A stretch of 64,000 nt of DNA, taken from contig JAZDOS010000028.1 of assembly GCA_043798375.1 (NCBI GenBank), positions 1-64,000 on the forward strand. The letters run 5' to 3'. The notes under the pieces were generated by a model. It was not told the DNA's origin. It did no database searches and saw only the letters and a program-made list of their open reading frames with translations. Below are positions 24,141 through 33,352 of this stretch, piece by piece; the first letter of the stretch is position 1, and every line of letters starts with the position of its first letter. Both the position numbers and the translations under genes were made by a program. This DNA comes from JAPLMI01 sp043798375. GTDB taxonomy: Bacteria > Omnitrophota > Gorgyraeia > 2-01-FULL-45-10.

Positions 24141-25320
24141 CTACGGCCTCCCGATAAACATCGTTCAATCTCCTGCCTATAGCGCTCCAATCATATTTCT
24201 CGGTCACGAGCCGCCTCGCATCCCTGCCGATATCGCGCGCCTTATCCTCATTATTCAAAACCAGCTCTATTTTATCCGCGAAATTCCGCGGGGCATCGGC
24301 AACTAAGATATTGGCATCGGCTATACAATCGATGCCCTCCGCGCCTATGGTGGTTGAAACCACGGTCTTTCCCATCGACATCGCTTCCAGGATCTTTAAT
24401 CGCGTTCCGCCGCCTATCCGTAACGGCGCCACAAAAACCTTTGCATTGAAAAGATAGGGCCGCACATCATCGACGCGCCCTGTAACTACAATCCTTTTAT
24501 CCCGGACCGCAAGCGCCTTCACCTCTCCCGCCGGGTTTTTCCCGACTATATAGAACTTGACATCGCTATTTTTAAGCCAGACGAGGGGTAATATCTCCTT
24601 CGCGAAATAAGAAACCGCGTCAATATTCGGCAGCCAGTCCATAGAGCCGGTGAAGACGACCGTCTTTTCTGACCGTGGACTATGGACCGTGGATCGTGGA
24701 CTGAAGTATTCCGTATCGACTCCGTTTGATATCACCTCAACCTTCGCCTTCCCCTCCGACATCCGCATGAGGGCATCTTTATCATTTTCCGAAACAGCCA
24801 GGCACCTTGAAAATTGACGGATCAAAGAGCGTTCAAAATCAGCCATCTTTCCCGTTTGCAGTATAAAGAGGGCTTTTTTGACAGGATTTTTCTCTATTTC
24901 AGAGCAGCGTTTGAATATAACGGATTCGACATTATGTTCATCCAATACGCACGGAATGCCGTCGAGATACCGGCGGTATTGCCCCATATGCAGATGGTCG
25001 AAATGCGCCAGGTCGAATCTGTCGGCCGATACTATATTTTGAACGGCGGCTGCCATCCCGCGGGAATAATACTTGTCTATCACGACCGGCTTATCGCTGA
25101 AGATGGAAAACGGCCTCATCCTCTCTTTTGCTTTTACGAGGAACGTCTTGATCCCTAATTTCCCAAGGTCTTCGCGCGCGTCCCCGTCGTTATCGAAATC
25201 GAATGATAAAAAGCTCACGTCATTTGCCGTGGAAACGCTTTTCAACAGGTTAAAAGTCCTGATCTTCGCCCCCGTATCGGCAGGCATCGGTAATCTGGGG
25301 GCAACAAATAAAATTCTCAT
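24124..25320 (-). CDS. group 1 glycosyltransferase of the exosortase-associated type
   Basis: The 398-residue GT-B enzyme starts MRILFVAPRLPMPADTGAKI, a beginning characteristic of the PEP-CTERM/EpsH-associated sugar transferases. The C-terminal half has VVFTGSMDWLPNIDAV and the donor-binding run APLRIGGGTRLKILEAMSMG with its conserved Glu. A degenerate 7-bp tandem repeat (24670-24702) lies inside the frame and encodes RSTVHSPRSEK, which looks like an inserted, non-conserved loop between the two domains. It overlaps the tandem-GT gene upstream by 4 nt. Confidence 0.87.
   Translation of the reverse strand: MRILFVAPRLPMPADTGAKIRTFNLLKSVSTANDVSFLSFDFDNDGDAREDLGKLGIKTFLVKAKERMRPFSIFSDKPVVIDKYYSRGMAAAVQNIVSADRFDLAHFDHLHMGQYRRYLDGIPCVLDEHNVESVIFKRCSEIEKNPVKKALFILQTGKMADFERSLIRQFSRCLAVSENDKDALMRMSEGKAKVEVISNGVDTEYFSPRSTVHSPRSEKTVVFTGSMDWLPNIDAVSYFAKEILPLVWLKNSDVKFYIVGKNPAGEVKALAVRDKRIVVTGRVDDVRPYLFNAKVFVAPLRIGGGTRLKILEAMSMGKTVVSTTIGAEGIDCIADANILVADAPRNFADKIELVLNNEDKARDIGRDARRLVTEKYDWSAIGRRLNDVYREAVDAQYN
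24670..24702 (-). repeat. degenerate heptamer tandem repeat inside a glycosyltransferase gene
   Basis: On the minus strand the units GTCCACG, ATCCACG, GTCCATA and GTCCACG follow each other at 7-bp spacing. The reading frame stays open across them. The same heptamer type recurs at 25691, 25893, 26809 and 40690. Confidence 0.6.
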
Positions 25321-27566
25321 CTCAATACCTCTTGATAGGCCTCGGCATAATTATTACCCATTTCTTCAAGGCTGAAATATCTGCGGACGTCGAGATATGC
25401 GCGTTCGGCCAATATTTTGCGCGCCTGGGCGCTATCGATCAATCGAATGATTGCCTCTTTTAACTGCTCCGCATTCCCCGGATCCACCAATAGCCCGCTT
25501 ACTTCATGAGAAATGATTTGAGGCAATGCGCCGACCTTTGAAGCGATAACAGGGACGCGTGCCCTCATGGCCTCCAAAACCGTAACGGGCAAACCCTCTA
25601 TGTAAGACGAATTCACGTATATATCGCTGATCGAAAGAATGCAGTCGATATCGCTTCTCAAGCCGGTGAATATTACCTTATCATCCAACTGTTGACCATG
25701 GACCATGGACCGTAGGCTGTCAATAAGCGGGCCATTGCCTACCATCAAAAACTTCACAAAATTTTTCTCCTCTATAATTTTCTTAGCGGCTTCGATAAGG
25801 ATCTTGTGCCCTTTTTCAGGGCTTAATCTGCCTATATTAGTTATTACAAGATCCTTTGCTCCGATGCCAAATTCCTTTTTCACATCTTCTCTGGCAGATG
25901 GCTGTAGGCTGCGGACTGCGGATGTGCAGATTCCGTTATAAATAACTTCCGCTCTCCCGGAACTTATGCCCTTTTTTACCAAATCATTCCTGATTTCATC
26001 CGACACGGCTATAACCTTATCCGCAAATCTGAGAATAAAAGCGTCTAATCTTTCGTATAGGCGCAGTTTCCTTTCTGTCCCGTGCCACACATGGTTAGTG
26101 GCTATCCACTTTGTTTTTGTAAAACGCGAGCTCAAAAAGCTGATGATATCTGATTTGTAATTGTGAGAATGAATTATATCTACGGATTCTTTCCTTATAT
26201 ATCTTCTTACGCTTAGGACCGCGCCAAAATCTACACGGCCGTCCGAATCAAAAACGGCTGTTTTGAAACCCATTTTATACGCCTCTCTCATTACTTCAAT
26301 GTGGGGATTATGGCTGTTTCTTATCGCCCCGATCACAGAATCATCTCCGCCTTCTTTGCCGGCTTTTACAATATCAAGAAGAACCTTTTCCGCGCCAAAG
26401 AGGCCGTTACTGCTGATAAGATGAAGGATTTTTTTCTTACGATTCCCTGACAGCACAGAATCGTACCGGTTGATCAGGCTCGGCATGCTTAATTCTTTTT
26501 CTGCCTTTTCACGCGCATTGCGCGCAAGGAAAGATCGTTTTTCCTTATTTTTTATTAAATCCGCTATGGCATTCCCCAGATCTGCCGGATTGGCCGGTTC
26601 GATCAAGATGCCCGTAACGCCGTTTTCTATTAATTCGGGATTGCCCCCTACTTTTGTGGCGACAATCGGCTTGCCCGCTGTCATGTATTCCATCAGGGCG
26701 TTGGAAAGCCCCTCGCTTAATGAGGGTAAAACACATATATCCGAAGCTGATAATATATCAGGGATATCTGTTCTTGCTCCCAAAAAAGTCACTTTTTTAT
26801 CCAAAAGCCGGCTATGGGCCATGGACTGCAGATTATCCATAAGCGGGCCGTCGCCGACAAGCAGTAAGCGCGCATTCGGAAACTCCCCGGCAATATGTTC
26901 AAATGCCTCTACAAGATAAGTGTGGCCTTTTATAGGATTGAAATTCCCTATGGCGCACACCGATATTTCTGATTCTCCTATACCCAGGCTTTTCCTAATC
27001 TCGCTTCTTTCCTTATCCGGTTTGAAATTCAGGATATCCACAGCTCCATGAATTACGTTTATTTTTGCTGGCGCCGCGCCCTCATCTTTCATTATCGCAT
27101 TCCTGCCGGAATCAGAGTTTACGATTATTTTGTCAACCCATCTATCTATAACCCTATAAGCAATTTTGTGCCTTGTTTTCTTCCAAAAACCGATGTCGCG
27201 GCGGTTTGATATTATAAACGGCACGCCTGCGAGGCGCCCAAAGATCGTACCCCAAACATCCGAGCCGAAATGCACGGTCATGAGAATATCTATCTTGTTT
27301 TTCTTTAGAAAACTCCTGAATTCAAATCCTCTGATTATCCCGGATAAGCTGTATATCCTTTTTACCGGAAAAAGTCTTACACACGCTCCGTTTGAGATTA
27401 TCTCTTTTAATAGCTCTCCTCCCGGGATGAGGGACGAGACAAAAAGATTGTACTTTTCCTTATCGAGATTCTTGACAAGGTCGAGCACGTGCCTCTCCGC
27501 CCCGCCATAGACTTCCAGCGTATCCGCCAGGATAAACAGGTTAACTTTTTTTACGTTGTTTTCCAT
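25317..27566 (-). CDS. tandem GT4 glycosyltransferase fusion
   Basis: About 749 residues contain two complete GT-B/GT4 enzymes in one chain. Domain 1 (about 1-372) has VYGGAERHVLDLV and PSLSEGLSNALMEYMTAGKP. Domain 2 (about 378-749) begins KKILHLISSNGLFGAEKVL and has SYIEGLPVTVLEAMRARVPV. Each has the conserved E(x7)E-type donor site, so both could be active and add successive sugars. I start at the ATG ending at 27566, because the longer frame would run into the O-antigen-ligase gene. Three heptamer-repeat inserts occur at loop positions. The domains look like diverged duplicates of a common GT4 type. Confidence 0.85.
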   Translation of the reverse strand: MENNVKKVNLFILADTLEVYGGAERHVLDLVKNLDKEKYNLFVSSLIPGGELLKEIISNGACVRLFPVKRIYSLSGIIRGFEFRSFLKKNKIDILMTVHFGSDVWGTIFGRLAGVPFIISNRRDIGFWKKTRHKIAYRVIDRWVDKIIVNSDSGRNAIMKDEGAAPAKINVIHGAVDILNFKPDKERSEIRKSLGIGESEISVCAIGNFNPIKGHTYLVEAFEHIAGEFPNARLLLVGDGPLMDNLQSMAHSRLLDKKVTFLGARTDIPDILSASDICVLPSLSEGLSNALMEYMTAGKPIVATKVGGNPELIENGVTGILIEPANPADLGNAIADLIKNKEKRSFLARNAREKAEKELSMPSLINRYDSVLSGNRKKKILHLISSNGLFGAEKVLLDIVKAGKEGGDDSVIGAIRNSHNPHIEVMREAYKMGFKTAVFDSDGRVDFGAVLSVRRYIRKESVDIIHSHNYKSDIISFLSSRFTKTKWIATNHVWHGTERKLRLYERLDAFILRFADKVIAVSDEIRNDLVKKGISSGRAEVIYNGICTSAVRSLQPSAREDVKKEFGIGAKDLVITNIGRLSPEKGHKILIEAAKKIIEEKNFVKFLMVGNGPLIDSLRSMVHGQQLDDKVIFTGLRSDIDCILSISDIYVNSSYIEGLPVTVLEAMRARVPVIASKVGALPQIISHEVSGLLVDPGNAEQLKEAIIRLIDSAQARKILAERAYLDVRRYFSLEEMGNNYAEAYQEVLR
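25691..25720 (-). repeat. degenerate heptamer tandem repeat inside a glycosyltransferase gene
   Basis: Minus-strand units GCCTACG, GTCCATG, GTCCATG, GTCAACA at 7-bp spacing encode the loop SLRSMVHGQQLDD in the second GT4 domain. It stays in frame. Confidence 0.6.
25893..25924 (-). repeat. degenerate heptamer tandem repeat inside a glycosyltransferase gene
   Basis: Minus-strand units ATCCGCA, GTCCGCA, GCCTACA, GCCATCT encode TSAVRSLQPSARE in the second GT4 domain. More degenerate than the others but the same 7-bp period. Confidence 0.45.
26809..26834 (-). repeat. degenerate heptamer tandem repeat inside a glycosyltransferase gene
   Basis: Minus-strand units ATCTGCA, GTCCATG, GCCCATA, GCC encode LQSMAHSRL in the first GT4 domain. 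The position is equivalent to the insert at 25691 in the second domain. Confidence 0.45.
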
Positions 27567-27573
27567 AAATCTT

Positions 27574-28851
27574 TTAGGCCCCGGTTTCAGCCAATAGATT
27601 CCCGCGCTCCACCATGCCAAGGAATACCCAGAAATACGCCCCTAATGGTATGTAGGTCCACCTATCACCGAAAAAATTTCCAACTATTACCGCGATTACG
27701 CAAGCCGCAAATCCCAGCCCTAATCCTTTAAAGAACATATCGCTTGCTTTTCGAAATAATAATAATCCTCTTTTTAAAGCCAAAAGCATTATCACTAAAA
27801 GAAAACCAAGGCCTATCAACCCCTGCTCGGCAAGCGTCCTCAAATAAAGATTGTGTGTGTCGTGCTGTGATCCGATACTTGTCGTTACGCTATAGCCTAT
27901 TCCAACAATAGGGCTTTGCTTGAAATGCTCGATACTTTCCTGCCAGTAATTAAGCCTTTTCGCGGCCGAGCTGTCAAGCTGCCCTTCCTCCTGTTCCGTA
28001 TATGCGATCCTCTCAACAACCTGTTGCGGTAAAACACTTTGCCAAAATATCAATATCAATATCACCGCAATCAGCAGAATTTTATTCCGCATAATCCCTA
28101 TGAGAAACAGGCCGGCCAGTGTGGCTAAATAAGCGCCTCTTGAAAAAAGAAACATATCGCAATAAAGATTAAGCCCGACAAGAACTCCCAAAAGAGCCTT
28201 TAAAATTTTATTCTTCGCGTATAAAAATACGCCCAATATCACAAAAGTATAGGTCGCGTAGAAGGCCGCGACTTCGTTTGCCCCAAGCCACACGAAAGTC
28301 CCGCTTATCTTTGTCCTATTCCACCACGCGGTAATGTCACTGACCTGTTTCACCGTATAGCGATCCATCAAAAACATGACAAGACATATAAAAATGAATA
28401 ATGATTTAAGTCCTTTCTTGTCCCGAATATTATTAAGGGTAACGAAGAATAACAGGGGAAGTATCATATAATTCTTCCAGTTCTGCACCCTGGGATCCGC
28501 AGGATCCAGAGGAAGCGGTAAACCGAGATACGTTGAGCCATGCCAAAGAGTGAAATATGTGAAGATAGCATATAAGAAAAGTATTTTATTATATGAAGTC
28601 CGCTCAAAAAGCGGCGCGCCCGTAGAGCTTTTACATACTATCCATCCTATCAGCATTCCTATTAAGATGATGTCATTCAGTTGATTTCCCATCGGAAATG
28701 GCCGCAATTTGAGAAATACGTTCTGCATGGGAATGATAAACATCAAAAATAGAAGGCCGTATCTCACTTTTCCGGAAATGGAAATTATCAGTATTATGAA
28801 ACCCGCAAAATAAATGGCCCATAAGGCAAAATCTTTAATTAAGGCAATCAT
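27574..28851 (-). CDS. O-antigen ligase/polymerase-like membrane protein
   Basis: The 425 residues carry about ten to twelve membrane helices. The large periplasmic loop typical of Wzy/WaaL proteins holds SIEHFKQSPIVGIGYSVTTS and HDTHNLYLRTLAEQGLIG, with the conserved His and Arg of that loop. It would polymerise repeat units or ligate the polymer in the periplasm. Exosortase loci carry a specialised member of this family. It lies between glycosyltransferase genes and overlaps the upstream one by 17 nt. Confidence 0.87.
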   Translation of the reverse strand: MIALIKDFALWAIYFAGFIILIISISGKVRYGLLFLMFIIPMQNVFLKLRPFPMGNQLNDIILIGMLIGWIVCKSSTGAPLFERTSYNKILFLYAIFTYFTLWHGSTYLGLPLPLDPADPRVQNWKNYMILPLLFFVTLNNIRDKKGLKSLFIFICLVMFLMDRYTVKQVSDITAWWNRTKISGTFVWLGANEVAAFYATYTFVILGVFLYAKNKILKALLGVLVGLNLYCDMFLFSRGAYLATLAGLFLIGIMRNKILLIAVILILIFWQSVLPQQVVERIAYTEQEEGQLDSSAAKRLNYWQESIEHFKQSPIVGIGYSVTTSIGSQHDTHNLYLRTLAEQGLIGLGFLLVIMLLALKRGLLLFRKASDMFFKGLGLGFAACVIAVIVGNFFGDRWTYIPLGAYFWVFLGMVERGNLLAETGA

Positions 28852-29944
28852 TGAGCAGCTCCTCTACCCTGTCCTCAAGATTAAATCTTTCTTCAACCCA
28901 CCTTCTCCCGGCTATTCCAAATGCCTGCCTCAGATCCTTATTACTTAACAATCGTATTATTTGTTCCGCAAGCCTTCCGCTATCTCCGGCAGGCACAAGA
29001 AAACCCGTCTTTCCATCTTTGACAACCTCCGGCACGCCTCCCACATTAGTGGCCACAACTGGTATCCCGAACATCGCGGCCTCAGCAATAGATAATCCGA
29101 AAGATTCCGCAAAAGAGGCGCTCACAAATACGTCCGTAGCTTCTAATATGTACGCCGGATATTCCTTTAGAAGACCGGTGAATATTATTTTTTCTTTTAT
29201 TTGTAATTTTTCAGCCAACCTTTCATAGATATCTTTATCGCCGCCGCCGATTATAATAAAATGCGCCTTTGGCACTTTATCTAGCACCACTTTTGCCGCC
29301 CTTATAAATACATCCATACCTTTACGCGGTATAAGGGAGCCTATAGAAGTAACGATCGGATTGTCATTAGATAAACCCTCTTCTTTTCGAAAATCACGGC
29401 CTGAATCCATATTTCTAAAGCTCTCTATCTTTATCCCATTATAAACTACGCGCATCTCTTTTCGTATATTAAGGGCTTCCAAAAATCTCTTATTGGCTTC
29501 CGATACACAGATTATCCTATTTACAAAAAAAGTGATAAAACGTAACTTAGAAAAATGGCGGTTTACAAATTTCAATTCATTAATGGGTATGATCTCGCCA
29601 TGATAATGATAAATTATTTTAAACCCAAAAATACGCAAAATACAAAAGACGAAAGCAAAATTAAGAGAGCTGCAAAAATGAAAATCTATAACACTGGGGC
29701 GTTCCCGTAAAATAAGCTTCGCTAATTCTATTGAAAAACGAAAGGATGTCCAGTCATCGTTCATTGCACAAACCCGGGCATTCAGCTTTTCCAAAGATTC
29801 TTTTATTTCCGGAGTATTAATCCTTGGGAATACGAAGCTCATATATATATTCTTCTCTTTTGATTTATGCGCAAGCTCAAGCATAAAATCCTCAAAGCTA
29901 CCGTGCTTCTGAATGCGGCTGTTAAAAATCTGCAGAATAGTCAT
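28835..29944 (-). CDS. GT4 glycosyltransferase
   Basis: The 369-residue GT-B enzyme has the donor-site run ASFAESFGLSIAEAAMFGIP and VVATNVGGVPEVVKDGKTG, and the mid-protein VTSIGSLIPRKGMDVFIRA. No membrane segment is present, so it acts on the cytoplasmic face on a lipid-linked acceptor. It overlaps both neighbours by a few bases. Nucleotide-sugar specificity is unknown. Confidence 0.87.
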   Translation of the reverse strand: MTILQIFNSRIQKHGSFEDFMLELAHKSKEKNIYMSFVFPRINTPEIKESLEKLNARVCAMNDDWTSFRFSIELAKLILRERPSVIDFHFCSSLNFAFVFCILRIFGFKIIYHYHGEIIPINELKFVNRHFSKLRFITFFVNRIICVSEANKRFLEALNIRKEMRVVYNGIKIESFRNMDSGRDFRKEEGLSNDNPIVTSIGSLIPRKGMDVFIRAAKVVLDKVPKAHFIIIGGGDKDIYERLAEKLQIKEKIIFTGLLKEYPAYILEATDVFVSASFAESFGLSIAEAAMFGIPVVATNVGGVPEVVKDGKTGFLVPAGDSGRLAEQIIRLLSNKDLRQAFGIAGRRWVEERFNLEDRVEELLNDCLN

Positions 29945-31035
29945 TTATCAAATAACTCCAAATATAAGTTGCAATAATTTTCTGCCATTTTATCGAGTGT
30001 GAAATTTTCCGCATTTTTTCGCGCATCGAGCCGCATCTCCTCAAACATTTCAACATCATTCTGCAAAGCCTGTATCGCTTTAACAATTCCTTCGGAACTA
30101 TTCTTTGATACCATGATACCTGTCCTTCCGTTAATCTGTGTTTCAGGTAACCCCCCAGAATTACTATATATTGCCGGTAAATAATGAGCTTGTGCCTCCA
30201 ATGATACTATTGGGCAGTTTTCTTCCCATACAGAAGGTATTATTACAAAATCACTGTTTAACATTAATTTTGAAATATCGGACTGGTGCCCCACAAATTC
30301 TACAATTTTGGCTAGATTATTATTTTTAACATATTCTCTCATCGGTTCATATAATGGGCCAGACCCTACAATTGTAAGAGTGGCGCCTATCTGTCTCTTC
30401 ATTAATAAAGAAAAGGCATGAAGGAGAACCCACAACCCCTTATTTTCGATCAATCGACCGATAAAAATTGCTTTTCTAGGACTACCTGATGCTCTTTTCG
30501 GTAAAATAATATTTGGCATATCTATGCCATTGTAAATAAATGATACGTTTCTAGAGCCATAAATATTTCGCAACCTTTCCATAGAAGATTCTGAGCAGCC
30601 AAGAACTATTTCTGGCAGATAACCAACGCTTCTAAGGCTTTTTCGCACTATTTTTTTTGTCAGCGAAAATTTTATGGATTCCCATGAATCATGATCTGTC
30701 ATAACCCAACGAAAATTATTATTAAATATTTTATTTACTATCCAAAGCCCATTTCGCTGTAAAACAGCATGTGTATGGAATATCGCCTTGTTAAACTTTC
30801 TCGCTTTAGCATATAAATTTCTTAAGACCCATAAGGTGCTTTGAAGGTGAGCTTTCGTTGCCTCACATTTGCCAAAATCCGAGATATGCAGCTTGTTATT
30901 TCCTCTGTAAAGACAAAAATGTTCAACTCCATGCTTTCCTAAGTATTCGCTTATTCTTTTGGGAAAATTCTCCCACCAGGAAAAAGTGCTGCCATATGTT
31001 TGTAATGGAAATAACGAAAAAACCGCTTTTCTCAT
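29941..31035 (-). CDS. GT4 glycosyltransferase
   Basis: The 364 residues show the GT4 C-terminal fold: AIFIGRLIENKGLWVLLHAF, then PSVWEENCPIVSLEAQAHYL and YSNSGGLPETQINGRTG. The N-terminus (FSLFPLQTYGSTFSWWENFP) is typical of enzymes that work on O-antigen-like repeat units. It overlaps the following GT4 gene by 4 nt. From about here to 36.4 kb the DNA looks noticeably more AT-rich than the flanks, as is common for exchangeable polysaccharide genes. Confidence 0.85.
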   Translation of the reverse strand: MRKAVFSLFPLQTYGSTFSWWENFPKRISEYLGKHGVEHFCLYRGNNKLHISDFGKCEATKAHLQSTLWVLRNLYAKARKFNKAIFHTHAVLQRNGLWIVNKIFNNNFRWVMTDHDSWESIKFSLTKKIVRKSLRSVGYLPEIVLGCSESSMERLRNIYGSRNVSFIYNGIDMPNIILPKRASGSPRKAIFIGRLIENKGLWVLLHAFSLLMKRQIGATLTIVGSGPLYEPMREYVKNNNLAKIVEFVGHQSDISKLMLNSDFVIIPSVWEENCPIVSLEAQAHYLPAIYSNSGGLPETQINGRTGIMVSKNSSEGIVKAIQALQNDVEMFEEMRLDARKNAENFTLDKMAENYCNLYLELFDK

Positions 31036-31038
31036 AAG

Positions 31039-32019
31039 TTATTGCTCAGCTTTCAGTAAGGATATTTGTTGTGATGTTCGTTTTAATTCATGCTGTCTTG
31101 AATATTTTCTCCGGATTCGTTTGGTAAACATCCATATTATCGTCTTATAAACAGCGAGATTAAAAGGGTTGTTCAAGAATGCTTTGATATTATAGAATAA
31201 ATAAATTAAATATTTATTGCTAAATTGTACTGAATTTATGGCAAGCCTCGCATGTCGTATGTATGTCATTGAAAGTGCTTGCCTGTATGTAATTCCAAAG
31301 ATTTGTTGTTTATTTAAATACAACCTTTTGATCACTGCTTCGCTTGCCTTAAAATTGTCTAAACTCTTTTCAGAAAGCGAATTGGGGCTTCTTCTCCATA
31401 ACACTAATGGTGTGTTGAGGTAATAAAAATTGAACTTCTGCGATGCTTGCAAATAGAAAAGAAAATCATGGCCAAGACCGTAATTTTCTAAACGCTCATC
31501 ATAACGTATATGTTCATATACCTCTTTTCTTATAGTAACACTCGGATTATTAGGAAAACTGCCATACGTAACCAACGCTCTAAAGCATTCTTTCTGGGAC
31601 ATTGCTGACTTAGTATAGGGTGCATATATATCTCCTAACGAGCCGTAACTATTAAAAGTTTGCAACGATGAATAAAGAATCGATATTTCTTTATGCGCGT
31701 CCAATATTTCGATTTGTTTCTCGAGCCTTTCCGGCATAGATATATCATCATGTTCAAATATGGATATATATATTCCTCTTGCCTCTTTAATACAAAAATT
31801 GTAAGCCGCGGCTACACCATTACGAGTTCTACTATAATATCTAATGCGTTTATCTTTCTCAGCATAATTCTTAACAATCTCTCCAGTATTATCAGTTGAG
31901 CCATCATCTGTAACTATAATCTCAAAATCTTGGAAGGTTTGACTTAAGGCAGATTTAATGGCGTCGCCGATAAAACGAGCCCCATTATATGTCGGCATTA
32001 TAATACTAACTTTTGGCAT
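31039..32019 (-). CDS. family 2 glycosyltransferase
   Basis: The 326 residues have a GT-A core: SIIMPTYNGARFIGDAI, DDGSTDNT, and the metal-binding EHDD. RNGVAAAYNFCI stands at the acceptor-side helix. The C-terminal 100 residues are basic and aromatic, probably membrane-associated, without clear transmembrane helices. It sits 3 bp from the next gene in the same AT-rich operon section. The sugar transferred cannot be predicted. Confidence 0.85.
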   Translation of the reverse strand: MPKVSIIMPTYNGARFIGDAIKSALSQTFQDFEIIVTDDGSTDNTGEIVKNYAEKDKRIRYYSRTRNGVAAAYNFCIKEARGIYISIFEHDDISMPERLEKQIEILDAHKEISILYSSLQTFNSYGSLGDIYAPYTKSAMSQKECFRALVTYGSFPNNPSVTIRKEVYEHIRYDERLENYGLGHDFLFYLQASQKFNFYYLNTPLVLWRRSPNSLSEKSLDNFKASEAVIKRLYLNKQQIFGITYRQALSMTYIRHARLAINSVQFSNKYLIYLFYNIKAFLNNPFNLAVYKTIIWMFTKRIRRKYSRQHELKRTSQQISLLKAEQ

Positions 32020-32026
32020 ATATAAC

Positions 32027-32683
32027 CTATTTCCCTATCTTTTGAGCAATACATGCGAATTGCTTATATCTCATATCATTTATTTGGCCTAACAACATAT
32101 GATTCAATAGATTGAATTTCCACGACCAATCGATCCCGTTTATGCCAACAATCGATAAAACCCTATATCCACATTTAAAAAATAGATCTTTGATACTCTT
32201 AATTGTAAAAAACCTTAAATGCGTATTGTCTAACACCCCCTCCTCTACATAAGTCCACTCTTTTTTAACCATAAGATCTTTAAATGTATAAAAATATCTC
32301 ATATTCGGAATTGAAGCAACGATATATCCATTCTCCTGAAGATGATCAGCCATGTTTTTTAATACGCCCCAAGGGTCGATAAGATGCTCCAGGACATCAT
32401 TAAAAACAATACAATCAAAGTATGATGGAGGCAGGGCGCTTATATCCTTTTCGATGTCGGCTGTAATCACTTTATTTAGCTTGGTTTTAGCGGAAGAGGC
32501 GGCTTTATCAGATTTTTCAATCCCCCATACTTCCACATCCTTTCTTGATTTCAACAAAAGACCGAACTCCCCTGCTCCGCATCCGACATCAAGTATTTTT
32601 TTAGCATCTTGCGGCAAAAAGCTTAGCATTTCCTCTCGTTTGACCGTGTAATATTTATTAGACTTTTTTCCGGAGCTTAGCAT
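32027..32683 (-). CDS. SAM-dependent methyltransferase (class I)
   Basis: The 218 residues carry SAM motif I ILDVGCGAGEFGLLL, then FDCIVFNDVLEHLIDPWGVL, typical of class I small-molecule methyltransferases in polysaccharide clusters. It may methylate a sugar, possibly as a chain cap. A second, unrelated methyltransferase gene lies 15 bp upstream. The target is not deducible. Confidence 0.8.
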   Translation of the reverse strand: MLSSGKKSNKYYTVKREEMLSFLPQDAKKILDVGCGAGEFGLLLKSRKDVEVWGIEKSDKAASSAKTKLNKVITADIEKDISALPPSYFDCIVFNDVLEHLIDPWGVLKNMADHLQENGYIVASIPNMRYFYTFKDLMVKKEWTYVEEGVLDNTHLRFFTIKSIKDLFFKCGYRVLSIVGINGIDWSWKFNLLNHMLLGQINDMRYKQFACIAQKIGK

Positions 32684-32698
32684 ATTTTTACATGTAAA

Positions 32699-33343
32699 TC
32701 AGTTGGGCGTTATCAAAGTTTTAACGAACTTCTTAAAGTTATATATACATCTGAACTTAAAGACATCTATATTACTTATATTCTTAAGTCTTTTCTTTTT
32801 TATTGCAGAATACAAACGTATAGGTGACAGGTCTGTTTCAACAAAATTTGAAGGCTTTTTTGCTTTAATAAAAACTCCATCCCATTTCCCATTGTCTTTT
32901 TCCAGGATCTCGATTCCTAAATCCGAAAAAATGCGACTCATATCATCTAATTCGAATCTCCAGAAATCATACGGAAAACCATGGTATGGGAACAGTTTTG
33001 ACCTGGTAGTTAAATACAGACATCCATTCGGTTTTAAAATATTTTTAAAGTTGCTGATAGCCTCTTGCCAATCTTTGATATGCTCTATGCATTCGAGAGA
33101 TATAAGGATGTCGAATCTCTCTTTACCATACCTTTTTAGCAAATTCTCTGCATAGCATATTTCATCAACACAAGGGCCCATCTGGATGTCCGTACCAAGG
33201 TAACTTGACGGCTTCAAACTTTCGATATAAGACCGGCAGGACCCGTTTACATTTCTGGCTCCAATTTCAATCACTGTTTTACCAAAGATCTCGTCTTTGT
33301 TTGCGTTTTTTTGAATAAAGCTTAAACCGGATTCAGTACACAT
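32699..33343 (-). CDS. SAM-dependent methyltransferase (class I)
   Basis: The 214 residues have VIEIGARNVNGSCRSYIE as motif I and DILISLECIEHIKDWQEAI as the post-core motif. PYHGFPYDFWRFELDDM is typical of the methyltransferase type 11-like proteins found next to glycosyltransferases. The C-terminal 60 residues are lysine-rich and of unknown use. It is part of the AT-rich operon section between two GT2 genes. Confidence 0.75.
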   Translation of the reverse strand: MCTESGLSFIQKNANKDEIFGKTVIEIGARNVNGSCRSYIESLKPSSYLGTDIQMGPCVDEICYAENLLKRYGKERFDILISLECIEHIKDWQEAISNFKNILKPNGCLYLTTRSKLFPYHGFPYDFWRFELDDMSRIFSDLGIEILEKDNGKWDGVFIKAKKPSNFVETDLSPIRLYSAIKKKRLKNISNIDVFKFRCIYNFKKFVKTLITPN

Positions 33344-33352
33344 TGTTCCGCC

